A stretch of 64,000 nucleotides of DNA from Chlorophyllum brunneum (Eukaryota; Basidiomycota; Agaricomycetes; Agaricales; Agaricaceae): positions 186,001-250,000 of the forward strand of contig OY756150.1 in NCBI GenBank assembly GCA_963576785.1, read 5' to 3'. The notes under the pieces are model-generated. The model saw nothing but the letters and a program-made list of their open reading frames with translations. It was not told the origin of the DNA and ran no database searches. Below, piece by piece: positions 59,201-64,000 of the stretch; the stretch's first letter is position 1, and every line of letters begins with the position of its first letter. Made by a program: the position numbers and the translations under genes.

Positions 59201-62145
59201 ACTTTCTATACCAGAACTATGCCATTCTAGCTGCCTTTGGGATCTTCTTCATACTGTGTCTTCTGATTTTCACGGAATACAATACCCGTGCTTCGAGTTC
59301 GACGGCGGTTATCCAGTTTAAACGTGGATCTAAAGCTCCGGTGATTGAAGAAGCGGTTATGGCCACTGGTTCTGACGAAGAAAAGAAGGCTGTTGTACAA
59401 GAACAATCTACGACTACCATGGTCCATGAAAAGACCCCACAGAGTGATAGTTCAACCGCAGCGGAGGGAGACGCGGGGGAAAAAACAGTGCCAAAGGACC
59501 AGCTAAAGATGGAAAACACATTCTCGTGGCGGAATATGAATTATGTTATTTCTGTCGGTGGAGGGAGGAAACAGAAATTGTTGGATGATGTGTCGGGGTT
59601 TGTGAGTCCAGGGAAATTGACGGCGTTGATGGGTGAATCTGGAGCTGGTAAAGTGAGTTATACGATATTTTCTCGATTATGAACTGTTGACTAAATTGGC
59701 GTTGTGTAGACTACGTTGCTGAATGTGTTAGCAGAGCGTGTAGATACTGGCGTCATTACGGGAGACAGATTTTTCAACGGGCAGTCCCTTCCATCTGATT
59801 TTCAAGCTCAGACGGGGTATTGTCAACAGATGGACACGCATGAACCGACGAGTAGCGTTAGGGAGGCACTGAGGTTCTCTGCGAGGCTGAGACAGCCTTC
59901 CAGTGTACCTATTGAGGAGAAGGATGCTTAGTGAGTCTTCGTCTCGTTTCAGGGGTTCAAGGGTCCGACATATCGTTTGTAGTGCAGATCGAGTCTTGGA
60001 TATGTGCGGCCTTGGACCTTTCGCGGATGCCATTGTGGGTACTTTGGGTGTGGAGCAGAGGAAGAGAACGACAATAGGCGTTGAGCTTGCCGCCAAGGTA
60101 CGTCATTGGGTGCCTGACTCTGTTTTCGAGTGGTGAACGTTGATGTTTGGTCTCGTAGCCCAAGTTGTTACTTTTCTTGGATGAACCGACTTCTGGATTG
60201 GATTCGCAGAGTGCGTGGGCGATCGTGTCGTTCTTGAGACAGCTGGCGGATAATGGGCAAGCTATTCTATGCACGTGAGTTGTCTTTTCTTTGTTCAGGA
60301 AACTGTCTTGACGATATCTGTGTAGAATTCACCAGGTATGTAAGTGTATGAAGTGGAAACAACCGTTTGCTTAAGAAGTTCGTTGCAGCCTTCTGCAGAA
60401 TTGTTCGGAGTAGGTATTTCCGCAACTCTTCGTGTTTCCCGGGCTAACAAGTATACAAGGTTTTCGATCGGCTCTTGCTTTTGCGAAAAGGGGGCCAGAC
60501 TGTATACTTTGGCGATATTGGCAAAGATGCTTCCGTGGTGATCAGATATTTTGAGAATGGAGGTGGACGACCTTGTAAGCCCGGTGAAAATCCGTATGTC
60601 TTTTCTTTCACGCCAGTCGGCCTTTTCTCAGTGATTGTCCTAGTGCCGAATACATGCTCGAAGTGGTCGGAGCTGGTGCAACAGCTGTTGCTGAACGAGA
60701 CTGGCATGAAGCCTGGCTCAGTTCGAAAGAACACCAACAACTCGAAGATGATCTCGAGCGCATCCATACAGAAGGACGGAAACAACCTCCAGTTGAGCGG
60801 ACGCTACATGGAACATATGCAACTCCGTGGATGTTCCAGACGCAGATGCTTCTCAGACGTCAGTATGCGAGCTATTGGCGTAATCCAACGTATCTGTTGT
60901 CCAAGCTCGTGCTGAATACGATCGGTGGGCTATTCATTGGGTTTACGTTCTTTAAATCTGGGAATACTATCCAGGCGAATCAAGACAAGCTTTTCGTGAG
61001 TGGTGATACTTGAATTATTGGTTCCTGAGCTGATCTGGAGCAGTCGATTTTCATGGGAACCGTCTTGGTAAGTTCGGTTGTGTCGTAACTTGTTGCTCTG
61101 ACTGACAATAGATAGAGCGCACCACTTGGTGGTCAAGTTCATGTACCCTACATAAATGTAGGCACCATCCCAGCTCTAACCGGACCTGTACTTGACTACT
61201 ATCTAGATGCGCAACATTTACGAGATCCGTGAACGACCAAGTCGGACGTACAATTGGTCAGCTCTCACAACCGCCCAGCTCCTCTGCGAAATTCCGTGGA
61301 ACATAATCGGGGCCTCCCTCTTCTTCGTCTGCTGGTACTGGACAGTTGGTTTCGAAAGCTCGCGAGGCGGCTTTACGTACTTCATGTACGGTATCCAGTT
61401 CCCTCTATTTTGGACGACAATTGCCTTGACTGTTGCTTCTGCGAGTCCAACAGCTGAGATCGCAGGGCTATTGTACTCTTTTCTGTTCACGTTCGTCTTG
61501 ACATTGTATGTTCATGCCTCCTTTCCTGTGTTTTAACATGCTGAAGCGCCAAAACAGTAATGGTGTTTTGCAACCCTTCCGTCAGCTCGGTTGGTGGAAA
61601 TGGATGTACCGTCTATCTCCATACACCTACCTCATTGAAGGGTTACTTGGGCAAGGTAAGTTCTCAAGCTAGCCTTGGAAGCCTGGGTTCGAGCTGATCT
61701 CTCATCCTCAGCGGTCGGTCGTATGGAGATCAACTGCTCGCCCACCGAATTCGTCACCGTAGACCCTCCTTCTGGTCAATCATGCGGATCTTTCCTTCAG
61801 GAATTCATCTCGCGTGCTGGGGGATACATCACCAACTCCGATTCTACGATCGGGTGTCAGTACTGCTCGGCGCGAACAACGGATGAGTGGATGGGGCCCA
61901 AGTTCAATATCTTTTACACGAATCACTGGCGGAACTTTGGTATTTTCTGGGGATATATTATTTTCAACGTGAGTCGTTCCCTTTATTTTATGGATGCATC
62001 CCACTAACATAACACTACCTTCCATGTAGATCGTATCCGTCTATATGTTTACATATTTGATTCGTGTCCAATCTCACAAAGGAGTCATCGCGCATATGAG
62101 AAGAAGCGTCACCAAAGTACTTGATGGGTTTAAATTTACCAACTG
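56286..62145 (+). CDS. PDR-type (ABCG) full ABC transporter
   Basis: Plasma-membrane drug or lipid exporter of about 1,550-1,600 aa, arranged (NBD-TMD)x2, with many short introns. N-terminus [23 protein letters not shown]1: Walker [21 protein letters not shown], signature [14 protein letters not shown], Walker B region [23 protein letters not shown]1 runs from [15 protein letters not shown] through [19 protein letters not shown] to [23 protein letters not shown]2: Walker [21 protein letters not shown], signature [17 protein letters not shown], Walker [20 protein letters not shown]-loop IHQPSAELF on a 10-nt exon. TMD2 follows with [37 protein letters not shown] and [18 protein letters not shown]. 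As in other fungal PDR proteins NBD1 is degenerate (Cys in Walker A). It ends [12 protein letters not shown]. Confidence 0.93.
60326..60335 (+). other. 10-nt micro-exon carrying the NBD2 H-loop histidine
   Basis: Bases AATTCACCAG, between introns 60275-60325 (51 nt) and 60336-60388 (53 nt), encode the end of T, then I-H-Q. The next exon (60389-60409) is only 21 nt (PSAELFG) and is followed by a 50-nt intron (60410-60459). Splicing these gives the expected [20 protein letters not shown]. Confidence 0.75.
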
Positions 62146-62482
62146 ATGTACTACCATACCAGATCTGTACGGAGTATCGACTGCGATGTTTCATAATGTA
62201 CTCCTAATAGAGATCAGGGCTCAATCCCGTTGGATGCGCCGCGGGTGCTGGTTCATGTTCCTTCTGACCCCCGCGCAAGTGGCCTGGATTTTGGTTGTGC
62301 TTTGGGATGGTCATAAGAAGTAGTTTGGACAGTTGCGACTCGAAACACACTAATGGACTCGGACATATCTACAAGTGTACAGTAAAGCCCGATGCATCAC
62401 CATGCACACAACATCAGATGACAATGGTAGGATAAGTCCATACGAAACACACGACGGGGATGACCTGCAATTATCCTCACTG
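62146..62482. other. intergenic 3' flank, nothing supported
   Basis: About 340 bp between the ABC transporter stop and the small secreted candidate on the other strand (convergent). No gene was found in it. Confidence 0.45.
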
Positions 62483-62713
62483 TTAGGATGAGTTGGGACT
62501 ACGCGATTCGCTACTGGGAGGCTGGCCTTGAGCCTGGGAACTGCTTTCAGCGCTGTCATACAACCAAAAGACTTCTGTCTTTCTGTTAACCTCTCCGATC
62601 CGTGAAGTAAGGTAAACGGGCTTACTAGCGGCAGGCATTTTTCCTGAGTATCGTGACACTGACGGCATACTTGCCATCACAATTAGAAGTATGACACGGA
62701 TCGCGAGTTGCAT
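62483..62713 (-). CDS. possible small secreted protein
   Basis: A single-exon frame of 76 aa beginning MQLAIRVILLIVMASMPSVS, a good signal peptide, with possible cleavage after VSR or SG. The mature part (KMPAASKPVYLTSRIGEVNR .. EVFWLYDSAESSSQAQGQPP) is hydrophilic, Ser/Pro-rich at the end and without Cys. No family is recognised. Support is only the signal peptide and an AT-rich element (AATAAATAA) about 88 bp upstream, so a chance frame is possible. Confidence 0.4.
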   Translation of the reverse strand: MQLAIRVILLIVMASMPSVSRYSGKMPAASKPVYLTSRIGEVNRKTEVFWLYDSAESSSQAQGQPPSSESRSPNSS

Positions 62714-63624
62714 GTTTCTCTGTGACCGTGGAGTGTGTTCTGAGCGGGGTGCTTGAGGTTTGGGAGTTCCGAGTCAAGATTTATCAACCGGCTGTTGGTT
62801 ATTTATTCTGGAATCCAGCATCACCAACTATACTAAGTACCGACGATCGAGTGTAATTCCGTGATGAGTGTAGTGATTGGTAGACAACCCGAGATTGAAA
62901 GTTGGTACCGCGATGAGATGGTCCATGCGACAGTCCATCTCAGACGAGTCCATCCCCGAGGTTCCCCTAGTACTGTTCTTGGTATCGATTGGTTCCACAG
63001 GTGTTCCATCATCACAATCATAGAAGAATATGGTTCTTGCTAACTTAGGCTCATCTTATAACTCGGGCCATCACTGCGGTGGTCGTAACCCCGTTGTTGC
63101 AGGTGCTGCGAACAGCGAAACTCGACCGCCCAAATTCACTTATATATCCACCAATCAAACATACATCATGCCACCGGGGTGTATCATTCTCCAATATCAT
63201 TGTAGCACAAGTGATGTCTTGTATACGGTGCTCCAAGCTGGAACAGAGATTGATTGAATCTGTTGTCATTAGCAAATTTCACGACTACTTCCAAAGATGT
63301 TATGATTACGATGATTCAGGATCGTGAGTGCAGACGATCTAGCACACCGCCGGGGGGGTTGCTATATTCCAGAAAACCAGGTCTGAAACACTAGGCTTCG
63401 ATACTAGTGACTCCACCAGTGGCACCTTCTGTTGTTGACTTGCGAGAACTTGATCTACATATTTTAGGGCCTTTGATGAGTTATTATTTCTGTAGGAGTA
63501 GGGCCAGTCAGTTTTCGGTTAGTCTTGTTGACTGGCTGTATCTTAAAAGCACGCACCTGAAGCCTCAGAATTGACCAGCCTCCCCCATCATCTGTGTTCA
63601 AGACAGAATCAGCTCAGCCCCACC
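62714..63624. other. intergenic stretch, nothing supported
   Basis: About 900 bp between the small secreted candidate (minus) and the membrane protein at the right edge (plus). Open frames of 60-82 codons on both strands overlap each other and show no domain. Confidence 0.45.
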
Positions 63625-64000
63625 ATGTCTGATATTTTGTTCCAATCCCGGGATGCGCTTCTCAACTTGGCTCTCATTGAGAGCTTTGGTGGCGGTAAGT
63701 GCACTTGAAGTTCATGGGACTAAGGAGAAATGGACGACTGATAGTACCAAACATAGGAATATACTCAGCAATATTCTGGTTCACTATGTATATGCTATGT
63801 GAGTGAAGTATTTCTGATATTTCCTTGTAATACTGAGGATCCTGTGTGTTTGGTTAGTTTTCCATAAGGCAAAGCAAGCACCTCGTAGAGCATCCACTTT
63901 CTTGGTTATCGTTCCTCTTTATGTCCTGGCAATGGTTCACTTGGCCATGCCCTGGACCGTGGCTCGACTTGCCTTTGTAGTAAATGGGAATACGGCCGAT
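63625..64000 (+). CDS. multi-span membrane protein (partial, cut by window end)
   Basis: Start of a plus-strand gene with short exons. MSDILFQSRDALLNLALIES then FGGG, intron, IYSAIFWFTMYML, intron, FHKAKQAPRRASTFLVIVP followed by LYVLAMVHLAMPWTVARLAF and VVNGNTAD at the window edge. The alternation of hydrophobic spans with a short basic loop (KAKQAPRR) fits the seven-span Agaricomycete membrane proteins of unknown function. The rest is outside the window, so neither span number nor family can be settled. Confidence 0.6.

Overview
The window is nuclear DNA of a filamentous basidiomycete, most likely an Agaricomycete. Genes are dense and broken by many 50-60 nt GT..AG introns. Gene families typical of mushroom-forming fungi are present: FunK1-type kinases, a species-expanded F-box/leucine-rich family, an NADP-mannitol-dehydrogenase-like SDR ending GGQLIW, and a chitin synthase fused to a myosin motor. 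I found no bacterial features, CRISPR array or convincing tRNA. Exon ends were read by eye, so outer coordinates are firmer than internal splice sites.

Layout. 1-6 kb: two related FunK1 kinase loci on the minus strand (copy 1 cut by the window edge and frame-broken, copy 2 complete) flank an unidentified multi-exon gene. 6-8.7 kb: a Zrg17-like cation diffusion facilitator. 8.7-11.7 kb: a long stretch with no supported gene. 11.7-14.1 kb: a DHA1-type MFS transporter with a 24-base C run in an intron. 14.8-20 kb: two F-box-like genes (the first frame-shifted) around a small secreted DUF5648 protein. 20-22.6 kb: an orphan kinase-like gene. 22.7-29.6 kb: an SDR, a DUF2461 protein and acetyl-CoA synthetase. 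30-35.6 kb: an F-box cluster with one frame-shifted gene, two decayed relics and one intact divergent gene. 35.7-42 kb: class V-type chitin synthase. 42.6-51.5 kb: an F-box protein with a propeller-like body, an F-box gene, and an AMSH-type deubiquitinase, rearranged by a tandem duplication. 51.8-53 kb: an unknown disordered protein. 53-55.7 kb: mitochondrial glycerol-3-phosphate dehydrogenase. 56.3-62.1 kb: a full PDR-type ABC transporter. The window closes with a possible small secreted protein and the start of a multi-span membrane protein.

Housekeeping genes (acetyl-CoA synthetase, GUT2, chitin synthase, AMSH, CDF and ABC transporters) are intact and interleaved with a fast-changing accessory layer of F-box and kinase-like genes that shows duplication, truncation and frameshift. 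The clearest structural event is a tandem duplication with breakpoints inside the propeller F-box gene and the AMSH gene: each gene survives once intact and once as a fragment, and a separate F-box gene sits exactly at the duplication junction. No single undescribed system is proven. The best leads are the F-box birth-and-death cluster, this duplication, the orphan kinase-like gene, the His-rich secreted DUF5648 protein, and consecutive micro-exons carrying the H-loop of the ABC transporter.
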